Part shown: positions 1 to 10,190 of the stretch, one piece after another
How positions within the stretch are numbered: the stretch's first letter is position 1
Layout: each line of letters begins with the position of its first letter
Source of the DNA: Pisaster brevispinus
Lineage: Eukaryota; Echinodermata; Asteroidea; Forcipulatida; Asteriidae
Assembly (NCBI GenBank): GCA_023634235.1
Contig: JAMKCF010000028.1
Coordinates: 2,226,001 to 2,290,000 of the forward strand
DNA: 64,000 nt
Direction: 5' to 3'
Notes under the pieces: model-generated
What the model was told of the DNA's origin: nothing
What the model saw: the letters and a program-made list of their open reading frames with translations, nothing else
Databases searched by the model: none
Translations under genes and position numbers: made by a program

Positions 1-635
1 GACTCCCAAAATGTGAGCATGGCCAACAGTAACCATGAGTGACATTGGTGTAAGGGGTCAATTCATGGGTTAATATGATTCGACCATTCCATTAACAACA
101 GGACCCAATTTCGTAACTCTGCTTTACCACAGAACTGTTTGCTTGTTAACAAATGGCCCATCTTTAAGCACTGTAAGCATGGATTTCTGTAGAAAGAGGC
201 ACCGTGAAATTGGGCACTTGGCAAGTGGTAAATGCCCAGTTATGAAAGAAGTATTCAGTTACAATTGAAGGGTGATTACCTCCATGCCCTGGTTTTTGCC
301 TCGGTGGATCTTGAAATGTTCTTGAACAAATTGTTCATTTTTCTCATAGAGGTGCCCTTTTTGACAGAGGAAGAACTGTGTTGCCCTCAAGAACAAAGTA
401 GCAGGCTTGTGTGTGTGTGTGGGTAGGTATTCACAATCAAACCAGGAACCAGGGCTTGCCCTTACACATGCCAACTTATGGGGTACTTTTAACAATGGAA
501 CAATGGACCCCACAAGGCAATTTCAATAGGAACAATAGGGCCCCACAAGGGAATTCTTTAGAAAAGGGAACAATAGAACAACAATAGCAGTACCCCACAA
601 ACCGGATCCGTAAGGTTGGGTGAGTTTGAGAAGAA
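1..635. other. Intergenic, no gene seen
   Basis: I see no convincing coding exon here. Between about 400 and 600 there is a GT-rich tract followed by short repeats of the kind 'aacaatag..cccacaa', a degenerate relative of the GT-spaced 'ggggacctataac' minisatellite unit found at 53989-54660. The short open frames across it are not conserved-looking. Confidence 0.5.
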
Positions 636-1003
636 AATCCTAAACACTGCGGGGCTTGTACCTCAAAACTTTTACTGGACTAGAAATTTGTTTACAAGAC
701 CAGAACAAAAACGAGAAAAAAAGTTATTTTCACAGTTTAAACTGTTTTATTTGTACAGACACTGAGAGAAAATTTATCTCATTTGTCTTTTTATCTAGGT
801 AAGTAATTTTCAATACTCAACAGCAGTGAAACATATTTATCAGCCTCAAAGTCAACATTTGAACATTACTTTTAAAAAAAGAAGACAATCCACTGTGTAG
901 TATCAATAATTATTCAATTGAAAAACACAAGTCTTTAATTTACTGTCCTACAAAGCTAAAATCACTGGCCTGGGGCCTGCGTTCTAGTGTTAATTTTGAG
1001 CAT
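636..1003. mobile_element. MITE-like dispersed repeat, copy 1 (degenerate)
   Basis: This is a diverged copy of the inverted-repeat element seen complete at 34350-34694. It shares 'ggggcttgtacctcaaaacttttactgg' type sequence at its left end and 'aaaatcactggcctggggcctgcg' type sequence at its right end, in the same order. The outer termini are eroded. Other copies or halves lie at 20460-20660, 20950-21140, 22680-22870, 56470-56935 and 61866-62331. Confidence 0.6.
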
Positions 1004-1300
1004 GGGGACCTATAACAAAAGAGGACAATTGGGTTCCTGCTTGGGTAAAGATCCCCAGTTGGAAAGTGTGTATAAAACTAAAGAGGGACAACAGGAGGTT
1101 GCCGGTTGCAGGTGTTTACACACTTGTGTGTCGGGGGGGGGGGGGGGGGTGGGGAGAGGGGGTTGTCTACCCATCATTGGAACCGAAAACATTAACAACT
1201 ATTGACTACTTTTTTTGCAGTATTCAGTGCTGTAGGCGAGTCCATGTTGCCCGAGTCCGAGGCACAGTGCCCCCCCCCCCCCCCCCCCCCCCCCGAGGGG
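1004..1300. repeat. Minisatellite-unit copy with poly-G and poly-C tracts
   Basis: Bases 1009-1130 match the minisatellite unit of 53989-54660 ('ggggacctataacaaaagag', then the ttacacacttgtgtgt end). A run of about 18 G follows at 1133-1150 and a run of about 24 C at 1271-1294, only 120 bp apart. The G-rich tract continues with 'ggggagaggggg' and could form a quadruplex. Confidence 0.6.
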
Positions 1301-1632
1301 GAGCCCTCCAGCACTAGTCATATTGATTGACACACACCTTTGTATACAACTTGTGTAATATATTCTTAAGAACTGTTTTGTGACTACAATTGTCCAAAAA
1401 GTATGAAGTTTAAACTTTACCGAGGAGTTTGAGCTCATATGTTCACCAGTACTTTTTCAGTTGCTTTTAGCAAGACACAATTTCTTTTGTAGCCATTTGA
1501 CAACATTTTGACAAATCAACAGTGTAATTTTAATTGGTTATAATATGTCAGACTATATATAGACTATACTGTATATAAATATATTCAGTTGTTATAGCAT
1601 ATAAACTGTTAGGGTGACACATCAAGGCCTGG

Positions 1633-1775
1633 AGCAGGTTTCACAATAAGCTAAGATTGATCTTAACTGTGTATCAATCTCAGTTGCCAAGCAAAGTGTC
1701 GTAAAACAAATCACTTTACTGTAATTCTTGTCAAAACATCTTAAGATGAATCTAAGTACTTTGTGAAATCATAGA
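1633..1775. mobile_element. Short inverted-repeat (MITE-like) sequence
   Basis: The segment starts near 'caggtttcacaa' and closes near 'ttgtgaaatc', with internal 'gattgatcttaa' and 'ttaagatgaatct' sequences forming a weak hairpin. It looks like an old MITE. The rest of 1300-2425 holds nothing I can name. Confidence 0.35.
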
Positions 1776-2425
1776 GAAAGGACCACGGAAGGACTTTCTC
1801 TATGGTGAAATCAAGCTCTGGAATTCTACCTTGAAATGAGCACGGCAATTTTCAGTTTGCAAAGGGCATTCCCAACAATATTAAAGTCTATTGGAAATTT
1901 TTAGGCATCAAGGCCAAGACCAGGGCAACACTGAAGGCCTCGCGCTTTGTGGCCTCTATGAAAAGCCCGGCTCATACTTTCTGTGAGTACGATTTCTCAA
2001 GAGTTGAGCTGTGCTCTTGCAAAACATTCACAGCGAAAACAGAGTTGTGACGCAAACATTTGGAAGTATGAACCAGGCTTAATTCCTGGCATGCACATCT
2101 TCTTCCTGTAGTTCAACAAGAGTTTAAAGGTTATATTTGTTTAAAGGTTGTAGTTTAAAGGTTTATTTTCCCAATGTTTGACTATGATTCCATTTATACA
2201 TGGTTTTGCTTTTTAGCTGTTGACACATTCAGACTTTATTCATTAAACACGGCACTGTAATAAAAGTTGTCCCGTTTCTTATGATATTTGATTAATCTAT
2301 ATTCGTACCAAAGAGGCGTGTTCGTATGGCTGAACCAATTGAGTGTGGGTTCGATTGCGAGTGTCCTTGAGCTAGGCACTTCCTTGAGCTAGGCACTTGA
2401 CACTATTGAGTCCTATGAAACATGC

Positions 2426-2603
2426 TAATAGACCTTTTGCATTGGCGTCATACAGCCGCCATTTAGAGGTAAACCGATGACGAAACAATGGAAATGCACA
2501 GTTTTGTATGCGTGGTGCTCAGGATTGACCGATGAACAACCTCCATTTGACCTCTAGGCGAGGGCGCCCATCTCAAATGACGTCATGTGCATCAGGTCTA
2601 TTA
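2426..2603. mobile_element. MITE with TAATAGACCT terminal inverted repeats
   Basis: The 10-bp ends TAATAGACCT (2426-2435) and AGGTCTATTA (2594-2603) are perfect inverted repeats. The interior is GC-richer, with 'tgacgtca'-like and 'gacctcta' motifs. A second, left-truncated copy lies at about 7430-7601 and ends in the same 'aaggtctatta'. No coding capacity is visible, so it is non-autonomous. Confidence 0.65.
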
Positions 2604-3404
2604 CACTTACTCGTGCGAACAGACAGTTGTTGGTAGGACTTTGTCAGTTGTGGGGGATTGTTGCCCGCCCCCCTGGCTACCCCGCTGTACTCTAATTCCG
2701 ACAGACCTTAACCCTAACCCTTATGTATAAGAGGGGGGTTATCGCGGGAAGATTTTTTAATGACTACTTTTCAAGTGAAAATGGTGTATTTTTTATAGTA
2801 AATTTGCTTGCAGGTCTTTTTTATGCACTAGTTTAATTAGTTTGGCTGAGCTAATTAGTGAACCAATTTGACTGGGTGCCTACGGATGATGGTTTGGGAT
2901 ATAAGGAAGACAGTAATGAAAAGATTAAGGAATTCCGAATTCCTTTCTGTCTGTCAAAGCCGGTCGTTGACAAGGTTTTTAAAAATTTGGTGCTAGCACC
3001 AAATTTGTGCCAGCACTAAAGTTAGTGCTGACTTGAGTCTGGTCTTTTTCATCACAAACAAGGAATCCGCACAAAAAGCAAGTTTGTAAACTAAAGGTAG
3101 TAAGTTCTCATTCTAAATTTCGATATTATTGTAACTTATAAGCAATCGTTTTAAAGAATGCGATGAGATATATATTGAAATGTTAAACACTATTTTGCTG
3201 GGGGTTTCTCTGACCATAGGAACTAGGAACTCATCGCTCTGAAGTATGACTCTGATGTCTTTTTGATGATGTCTCGGCTCTTTCTCTGGCTGGCTCTGCC
3301 CCATTGTTGTTGGCTCATTTAAATTCTATCTCTTCAAGGTTCTTGTTTTCCAAACAGCACACACAGTACACAGTACAGAGTACAGGTTTTTTTCCCCCTG
3401 CCAG
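2604..3404. other. Intergenic or intron, no gene seen
   Basis: No supported exon is visible. A small inverted repeat occurs near 2980-3030 ('ggtgctagcacc' and 'agtgctgac' type sequence). This stretch lies directly upstream of the first DDX54-like exon and ends in its polypyrimidine tract. Confidence 0.4.
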
Positions 3405-4366
3405 GAAGGCCTGCCAGGCGCTATGAAACCAATGGAAAGAAAGACGCCGACGTTAAACCAAAACAAATTGATGACAGTGGAATGGAATCAGGAATGGAGT
3501 CGGATATGGAGACGGACATGGAGACGGACACGGTTGCTCCGACAGAGAGACAGGTAAAATTGTATCACCAGCACTTGGTACTATTTATTACTTATTCCTA
3601 CAATGACCAGTGGTCATATACATAACTAGTATTTAGGCAGTGTACATATGTGAAAGATTAAGAACAATCGTATTCAGCTAACCCGTTTTTAACCAGCTTT
3701 CACTTTTATTATATATTATATAAAAATTCTAAAATAGTAATTAGTGTTTAAAAAAAAGACCCCAGGCATACCGGGCCGGCTAACTGGGGCGCTGTACTCC
3801 TTTAAAAATGTTTTTAACAACTTCGGTAGTTCGATGGAAGATGTCAAAAATTTGTTGAAGAGATATACTTGCAATTAATGACTGAACAGTGGATGTCAAA
3901 TATTCATGACATTAGGTAGCTAGTTCCCAGAGTTGTGTAAAAAAAAAATTATGGGCTGTGAAATGTTTTCCTTGCATACAAATGTACACAAAATCTGGTA
4001 TACCAGTGCACATAAGCACAGAGCTACACAGATCTAACCCTCTGATAAGTGAAACAATCTGTTCAGCTGTCTCTTCTCTGTATGCTTGGCTTGTCAAGTC
4101 TTGTCAACTGGTTGTTGAAGGCCACCACTCAATCAGTGCAATGAATTGAGCAATTTTTAGCCAATAGGGCGAGGCGTTTCTTTCTGCCAATCACACAAAA
4201 TTTGGGGATGCAAAAGCAAAGGCCCTTAGTTCTGGCAACAAGTACTTTCAGGACTCCTTGGAAAGATGACTGAAAACAACAAAAGAAGTAAATAAAGTAA
4301 ATACACATTTCCTATCACCCCAAAACATTGTGGCTTATTACTTGATATTTATTATTAAAAAGTCGC

Positions 4367-4620
4367 ATCCCCTTAAGGTGATCCCATCATGGGTGCCGCT
4401 TCCCAGGTTGTATCGTAAACTTGAGTGTGATCCCTGGCTGCACGGCAGCTAACAGTTGAATGGCTTCTGACTGGCACCCCCGAACAAAGATATTGACTTA
4501 TAGGGAGACCGCCAACATATGACTGGATAGCTCAGTTGGTAGAGTGCCGGTAGTTAATCCGGAGGTCGTTGGTTCAAGTCCCGCTCCAGTCAATTTTTCT
4601 TTGTTCAAACCCAAATTACC
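4367..4620 (+). mobile_element. Repeat with embedded tRNA-like segment, copy 1
   Basis: The copy starts at 'ccccttaaggtgatccc' and contains a tRNA-like stretch at 4518-4592: acceptor halves GACTGGA and TCCAGTC pair fully, and A-box-like 'tagctcagttggtagag' and B-box-like 'ggttcaagtccc' are present. The anticodon arm does not fold well, so this is a tRNA-derived repeat rather than a tRNA gene. A homologous copy lies at 5990-6245. It sits in the first DDX54-like intron. Confidence 0.65.
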
Positions 4621-4651
4621 CCAATAAAGTAGGGGGCGACTTTTTTTTGGT

Positions 4652-5062
4652 GGCGTGTCGTGGCCGAGTGGATAAGATCACTGGACTCAAGCTCTGGTGT
4701 TTCTGATCATCAGAGTGTGGGTTCGAGCCCCGGTCGTGACACCTGTGTCCTTAAGCAAGACACTTAACCATGATTGCTTCGTCCTTCGGATGGGACGTAA
4801 AGCCGTTGGTCCCGTGTGTTGTGTAACGCACGAAAAATAACCCAGTGCACTTATCGAAAAGAGAAGGGGTCCGCCCCGGTGTTCCTGGTTTGATCGGCTG
4901 CATATTGCGCCACAGCACCTTGTAAACCATTACAAGGTGCTATGTAAAGGAGTAGGTCTCAAACGTAGCCCCAAATACCTTGCAGGAAATACTGAATGTT
5001 AAGCGCTTAGAGGCTGGCCTGCAGTAGGCGCTATACAAATACAATATATTATTATTATTATA
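4652..5062 (+). mobile_element. tRNA-derived SINE, full-length copy
   Basis: The 5' head resembles a long-variable-arm tRNA ('gtggccgagtgg', 'ggactcaagctctgg', 'gggttcgagcccc'), of Leu(CAA) type. It is followed by a body ('cttaagcaagacacttaacca', 'cccggtgttcctggtttgat') and an ATT-repeat tail. Other copies lie at 8425-8805 (minus), 9503-9690 (plus, partial), 30673-31083 (minus) and, interrupted, at 38318-38795 (minus) and 57987-59220 (minus). Confidence 0.85.
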
Positions 5063-5989
5063 TTTTTCGGTGGGCGACTCTATCATTTTACGACTTTGCT
5101 AGGGGGCGACTTTCTAGTGGCCGACTTTTCTGGGGGGCGAGATGACTGGTTTCCAAGAGTGTTATGGCTCTTTTTAACATAGGTCTTGTCATACTCATAG
5201 TCGTAATGGTGACTATGATAATACCAAAGTTAAAAGAGAGCCATAACAACAGTCCAACAAGTTTGGCTACAGTACATGTACATCATACATGTTATGTCAT
5301 ACAAGTTGCTGCTGATACATACACAGTTTACCGAAGTTACAATAATTGAAAAACTGCCAATGGACAGCATGTTCTATGTACAAACTATTTAGTTTTTCAG
5401 TGAAACTCAAAATATCATAATTGTGTACAACACTAGTCAACAGTAAAGAATTCAAATTCTTGTTCTTACCCCCCCCCCAGCCTGGAAGAGTGTCCATTGG
5501 TTTTCCCAAGCTAGACGGTTACACTTCAGATGCAGAGCCCGATACAAGAGAACTTGTTAAACAGATGAACAGGAAGAAGAAGAAGTCTGGAGGTTTCCAG
5601 TCGATGGGTGAGACATTTCTTTCTTTAAATGTAGGGTCGCTGATTGGTTTTTGTCATCGTAATGCTAATTTACAGGCAACATTTTAACAAAAGATACAAT
5701 AAAAGTTACATGTGAAATTTTCAGCTGAACACAGTGTCTATTTGCTTAGAAATTTACAAAAAAAACCTGTCACTGTATTTGTACTGTGATGATGTTGAAT
5801 CCTTAGCAACAGTCGCAGCCGTAGCTGTAGCAACCTATTCAGTTAGGGTCTTATCCACATTTTGTGATAAGAGGTCAAATATTAATTGTTTGAGCTGATC
5901 TGTGTCTTTGTAGGTTTAAGTAATCCAGTGTTTAACGGAATTATGAAGAAAGGTTACAAGATTCCAACACCAATCCAGAGAAAGGTTAG

Positions 5990-6245
5990 TCATCCCCTTA
6001 AGGTGATCCCTCTCCTGCAGCTTCCAAGGTTGTATTGAAATCTGGGTGTGATCCCTGGCTTTACGGCAGTTACAGGTTGAATGGCCTCTGACTGGCACCC
6101 CTGAACAAAGATATTGTCAAAATAGGGAGACCACCAATATCAGGGCTACGTAGCTCAGTTGGTCGAGCGCCGACACATTAATTTAGAGGTCACAGGTTCA
6201 AGGCCTGAGCCCCTAGTCAATTTGTCTTTGTTCAGCCCCAAATTA
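5990..6245 (+). mobile_element. Repeat with embedded tRNA-like segment, copy 2
   Basis: This copy is homologous to 4367-4620, sharing 'ccccttaaggtgatccc', 'aacaaagatattg', and a tRNA-like part with 'tagctcagttggtcgagcg' and 'aggttcaagg'. It begins six bases inside the intron after the Q-motif exon. That suggests insertion near the donor site or deletion of the missing helicase exons at this point. Confidence 0.6.
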
Positions 6246-6249
6246 TTGT

Positions 6250-7165
6250 AAATGAGTTCATCACATGATATCATGCTGGAGGCTGGCATACATGTAGTGC
6301 ATCTATCTTTCCAAACCGCAGTGGATGGTATCAAAATGGTCAGACAGTAGGAGGGTTGACTGTGTACTGTGTACAACCATTCATTGCATGATATCATAAT
6401 TCAGGCTGGTGTAGTTTATTTATCATTCCAAACCACAATGGATGACATTTTACCTTCAGTGTGTAGTAGGTTTTCATTATAAAGAAAATCAGCAAAAGTT
6501 TTGTTGAGTTTGCCAAGACTGGACTGAACGACCCAACCCTCATACGGCTTGACATGGAGACGAAGATGTCTGATCAACTCAAGGTATGAAAATCATTTGT
6601 GTCTTGGGGCAAAAGTGCTCAGTGCAAAAATCGTTATATCTTAGTGTGTACTTGTATTGTGTGTACATTTGGGTTACTTTAAGCAAGGTACAACGTTTTG
6701 ACAATTCAAACTCACGTATAACGTAAATGCTCTTTTAGTTTTTGCACTAACACGACTGTTTGTTCTTCCTCTGTTGGTATCATTTTTAGCAAGCTTACTG
6801 ACCATTTTACAACCATTCAACTGCTTGGGTTATGTAGTGTACGGTGGCACACCTCTGCACTGAACCAACTGTGTACATTTGTGTACCACATGATTTCATA
6901 TTGCAGGCTGACATATCTATCATTCAAAACTACAGCGGATGGTATTAAATGGTCCAAGAGTAGAAGGGTTGACTGTGTTCTGTGTTCTGTGTTCTGTGTT
7001 CTGTGTTTGCTTTCATCACATGATATCAGACATATTACAGGCAGGCTTGCTGCATCTATCATTCCAAACTATAGTGGATAATGATGATAAATGGTCAAAC
7101 AGTAAGAGGGTTGAATGTGTACTGAGTAGATGCATTCAACACAGGATGTCACATTGAAAAACCCA
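6250..7165. repeat. Diverged tandem copies of a ~125-bp unit around a DDX54-like exon
   Basis: Four diverged copies of one unit ('cacatgatatcat..aggctggc..catctatc..ccaaac..agtggatg..gggttgactgtgt') start near 6254, 6380, 6888 and 7014. Two lie before and two after the exon at 6493-6583. A (TTCTGTG) run at 6976-7006 sits in the third copy. Confidence 0.6.
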
Positions 7166-7258
7166 GTTGCAGTATTTTTAAAAGGTGTAGTCCTCGTTGT
7201 TTCTGGCATGGTTTCAAATAAATGAACCTCGAATCTTGAACTTCTTCTTTAAAGACCT

Positions 7259-7423
7259 TGGCCCAATTTCATATAGCAACTTTCTATGCTTAGCAAAAAA
7301 TGAGTGGGGCACCAGCCAAAACAATATAAACTTTATGGAATTTTTGCTTGTAACCAGTTTTTGCTAAGCATTATTTTTTTGTGCTTGGGAAGTTTTTACA
7401 TTACAAGTTTTATGAAATTGGGC
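7259..7423. mobile_element. MITE of the 'GGCCCAATTTCAT' inverted-repeat family
   Basis: The ends 'ggcccaatttcat' and 'atgaaattgggct' form inverted repeats, and the interior has 'tgcttagcaaaaaatgag' and 'ttttgctaagca'. The same family occurs at 31491-31737, 38564-38739, 57048-57207, 58989-59163 and 62444-62603. It abuts the second TAATAGACCT MITE (to 7601). Confidence 0.65.
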
Positions 7424-8169
7424 TCTTATGAATTGACGTCATCCAGCCGCCTTCTTAGCGGTAAGCCGATGATGAAACAATGGAAAATGTACAGATTTGT
7501 ACGTGCGGCACACATGACTGGCCAATGAGCAACGTGCTTTTGACCTCTACATGTAGGTGAGGAGCCCCACTCAAATAACGTCATATGTATAAGGTCTATT
7601 ACAACATGTTATACTAATTTGGGGGGCTAATCATCTTCACTCGCAGCTGATAAGCTGATTTGTGAAAGACGCGTCTACAACGTGTTCGAGCCCCAGGTAC
7701 GCATATGCACCCTTTGGCAGCCTGCTACATGGACCTATAAAATGACCAGGAAGCACAGCCAGAGATTGAAAGTGTTAGAATTTTCTGGAAGGAAGAAAAC
7801 TGGGCCCAGAGAAAAACCCTTGGTGTCATAGGAGAGAACCATCGCACAACTCCAGTCATATATGGCCTTAGCCTGTAATCAAACCAGGGCCACACTGGTG
7901 AGAGGCGAGCGCTCTCCGCACTAGCCACCCATGCCGCTCATTAACATGACCTCATTTGATCCTTTCAGAGCTCCTTCTTCTTCTGAGACAGTCTGATAAG
8001 ATAGCCACCCTGCTGTACCTTCTACGGGAGGTGGTCAAACCAGACGATCTGACCGTTGTCTTCATGGCAACCAAACACCATGTGGAATATGTGAAAGAGG
8101 TGAGGAATCACTGTACACCGCAAACACTGAATGAAATATGAGCACTGCGAGGTCAAACTAGCCCTCCCT

Positions 8170-8330
8170 CTATCGGTAGTGGCTTGTCTTGACCGAGGGC
8201 TCTAGAGCAGTTCTGGGGTTGTCAGAGTGTGGGTTTGATTCCCAGTCATGGCACTTGTGTCCTTAAGCAAGGTACTTAACCATAGTTGCTTCTCTTAGCC
8301 CAGATGTGTAAATGGGAACCTGAATAAAAA
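8170..8330 (+). mobile_element. SINE head fragment
   Basis: The 'gtcttgaccgaggg..gggtttgattccc' head and 'ccttaagcaaggtacttaacca' body are a 3'-truncated relative of the SINE at 4652-5062, with a different region after the tRNA-like head. Confidence 0.5.
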
Positions 8331-8424
8331 TGGTGCAAAAAAGTTGGAAAACCACAGTGTGTAGAGACAGTTGTTTGCCGTTTTTGTTTTTTAGAGAACT
8401 TCTAGAAAATTAGGCATATTTATT

Positions 8425-8805
8425 AATAATAGTAGTGGCTTCTTACATCAGTCACTCAGTGACGCTTAAGGCACTTCAACATTCCGTATTTTCCTGCAAG
8501 GTACGTGTAGCTACGTTTCTGAAGTATGAGACCTACTCTTTTACATAGCACCGTGTAATGGTTTACAAGGTGCTGTGGCGCAATATGTAGCCAATCAAAC
8601 CAGGAACACCGGGGCGAACCCCTTCTCTTTTCGAGAAGTGCACTGTGTTCTTTTACTTGCATTACACAACACACGGGACCAACGGCTTTACGTCCCATCC
8701 TAAAGGACGCCGCAACAGTGGTCAAGTGTCTTGTTTCAGAACACAAGTGTCAGGACCAGGACTCGAACCCATCCACACTCTGCTGATCAGAAACACCACG
8801 GTTAG
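8425..8805 (-). mobile_element. tRNA-derived SINE, minus-strand copy
   Basis: This is the reverse complement of the 4652-5062 element, from an 'attattaat' tail through the body to the tRNA-like head ending near 'ggttagcgcc'. It lies in the intron between DDX54-like exons 5 and 6. Confidence 0.8.
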
Positions 8806-9502
8806 CGCCTCCTTCTCCTGTCCCCCTTCCTCATCTTAAACAATCGGCCACTGATTATGTTCCTGAAGGTCTGAGCACAGGTGGGAAGCAGCATCCTGAA
8901 AAGTTTGTCCCCCACTATTTTTGTGTCATCCAACTGGTCTTAAACATTTCCTACTACAAATTCAATGGTGATTTAAGAGCGGTGAAACTAGCACGTGATC
9001 ACATCTTGACCAATCGGAATGAATAAACTCTCCAAGGTATTTATGAATACTGATTCGCGCTGGTCGCTTTTTGGTCCAGTTCCAAAGAAATTTTGCAGTT
9101 TTGCAAGTTTTTCATAAAAAAAAATAAATTCCTGTCATTTTTCCCCTCAGATCCTTACAATGGCTGGTATTAACTGCACATACACCTACAGTGACCTGGA
9201 TCATGCGGCAAGAACAATCAACGTGGCTTACTCGCAAGAAGACCAAAGTCATGCTGGTGACAGACGTGGCTGCCCGTGGTATAGACATTCCAATGCTGGA
9301 CAATGTCATCAACTTCAATATCCCTGGCAAGCCCAAGCTTTATGTTCAACCAGTTGGTAAGTCAGGGTTTTTTTTTTTTTGGGGGGTGTACATCTTTGAA
9401 GGCCACTGTTTTCAGCGGGGGCAAAGTCATTGTATCACAGCCTTGTAGAAAAAAATAATTTAATCAATTTGTGGCCCACCGCACTCATACCCATCTTCCA
9501 GC

Positions 9503-9690
9503 ATGTCCAGTGTGTTGTGTAATGCGTGTAAAAGAACCCAGTACACTTATCATTAAGAGAAAAGGTTTACCCTGGTGTTTTCGGGGGTATGTTTGGCTGC
9601 AGGTTGCGCACCTTTTAAACCGTTACATGGTGCTATGTAAATAAGTGGGTTTTATGTTTGGAATATAGCTCCGCAAACCTTGTAGCAAAA
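9503..9690 (+). mobile_element. SINE body fragment
   Basis: The fragment starts at 'gtgtgttgtgtaatgcgtg' and carries the body of the tRNA-derived SINE without its tRNA-like head; it is diverged from the full copies. Confidence 0.5.
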
Positions 9691-9737
9691 AAACAGGACA
9701 AGCTTTGAAACACCCTCAGGTGTGGTAAAGCTTTATA

Positions 9738-10100
9738 TAAGACCCGCATACAACCTCCTGACATTCAAAGCACTTTATGGTTCAGCCCCCTCCCTACCTT
9801 CAGAGCATGCTTCAGCACCAGCATGTCAGTGCCAGGTCTGAGGTCATCGGGCAGCATGCTGTTTGTTCCCCGGACTCCCCTTGCCACTTATGGTGAGAGG
9901 GTCTTTTCTAACATTGCCCCCCCGCCCCCCGCCTCTGGAACTCTCTGCCTAAATATCTAAGAGACACACATGACATTTCCAACTTCCAACAGTCTCTTAA
10001 AACACATCTTTTCAGATTGGCCTATGAGCACATCTGAGAATTCTTTGAATGTTTCACAGAGAAAGTGTGCCATACAAATGCTGTGTTATTATTATGACTA
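9738..10100 (+). mobile_element. LINE 3' end remnant (reverse transcriptase C-terminus)
   Basis: Translated on the plus strand, this gives pieces such as 'YNLLTFKALYGSAPSYLQ' and 'PAPRLWNSLPKYLRD', then 'SLKTHLFRLAYEHI' and a stop, followed by an ATT-rich tail. These are the characteristic end of the ORF2 protein in CR1/L2-type LINEs. Frame breaks occur in the middle. It is a 5'-truncated dead copy. Confidence 0.7.
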
Positions 10101-10190
10101 GTATTATTTCATTCTATTACAGCATGCAAAAGAAAGATCACATTTTCCTTTGTGCCAGTAACTCCTCGAGTCAGGCTACGTCCCGTAGCC

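Larger units (their letters stand above)
3405..9356 (+). pseudogene. DDX54: DDX54-like DEAD-box RNA helicase, partial and broken
   Basis: Six exons with GT/AG borders are visible: 3405-3553, 5481-5607, 5914-5984, 6493-6583, 7969-8099 and 9151-9356. The encoded pieces match DDX54: an acidic N-terminal part, '[13 protein letters not shown]', the K-rich '[11 protein letters not shown]', the Q-motif exon '[16 protein letters not shown]', 'SFVEFAKTGLNDPTLIRLD', 'TVVFMATKHHVEYV', and motif V '[19 protein letters not shown]'. Phases agree across the junctions. In the family this is a nuclear DEAD-box ATPase of ribosome biogenesis and transcription co-regulation. The exons for motifs I, Ia, Ib, II (DEAD) and III are missing between 5984 and 6493, and nothing beyond motif V was found (motif VI absent). 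One-base loss near 7984 and a two-base loss near 9230 shift the frame. I infer a decayed or partly deleted copy; assembly error is the alternative. Confidence 0.8.

Noticed and set aside
2700..2725. Telomeric repeat 'ttaaccctaaccctta'
   Set aside because: Only about two units are present, which can occur by chance.
4518..4592. Functional tRNA gene
   Set aside because: The acceptor arm pairs but the anticodon arm does not fold properly, and a diverged copy with the same flanks exists at 5990-6245, so it is a tRNA-derived repeat.
4652..4745. tRNA-Leu gene
   Set aside because: It is followed by a SINE body and ATT tail, with other copies of the whole unit in the window.
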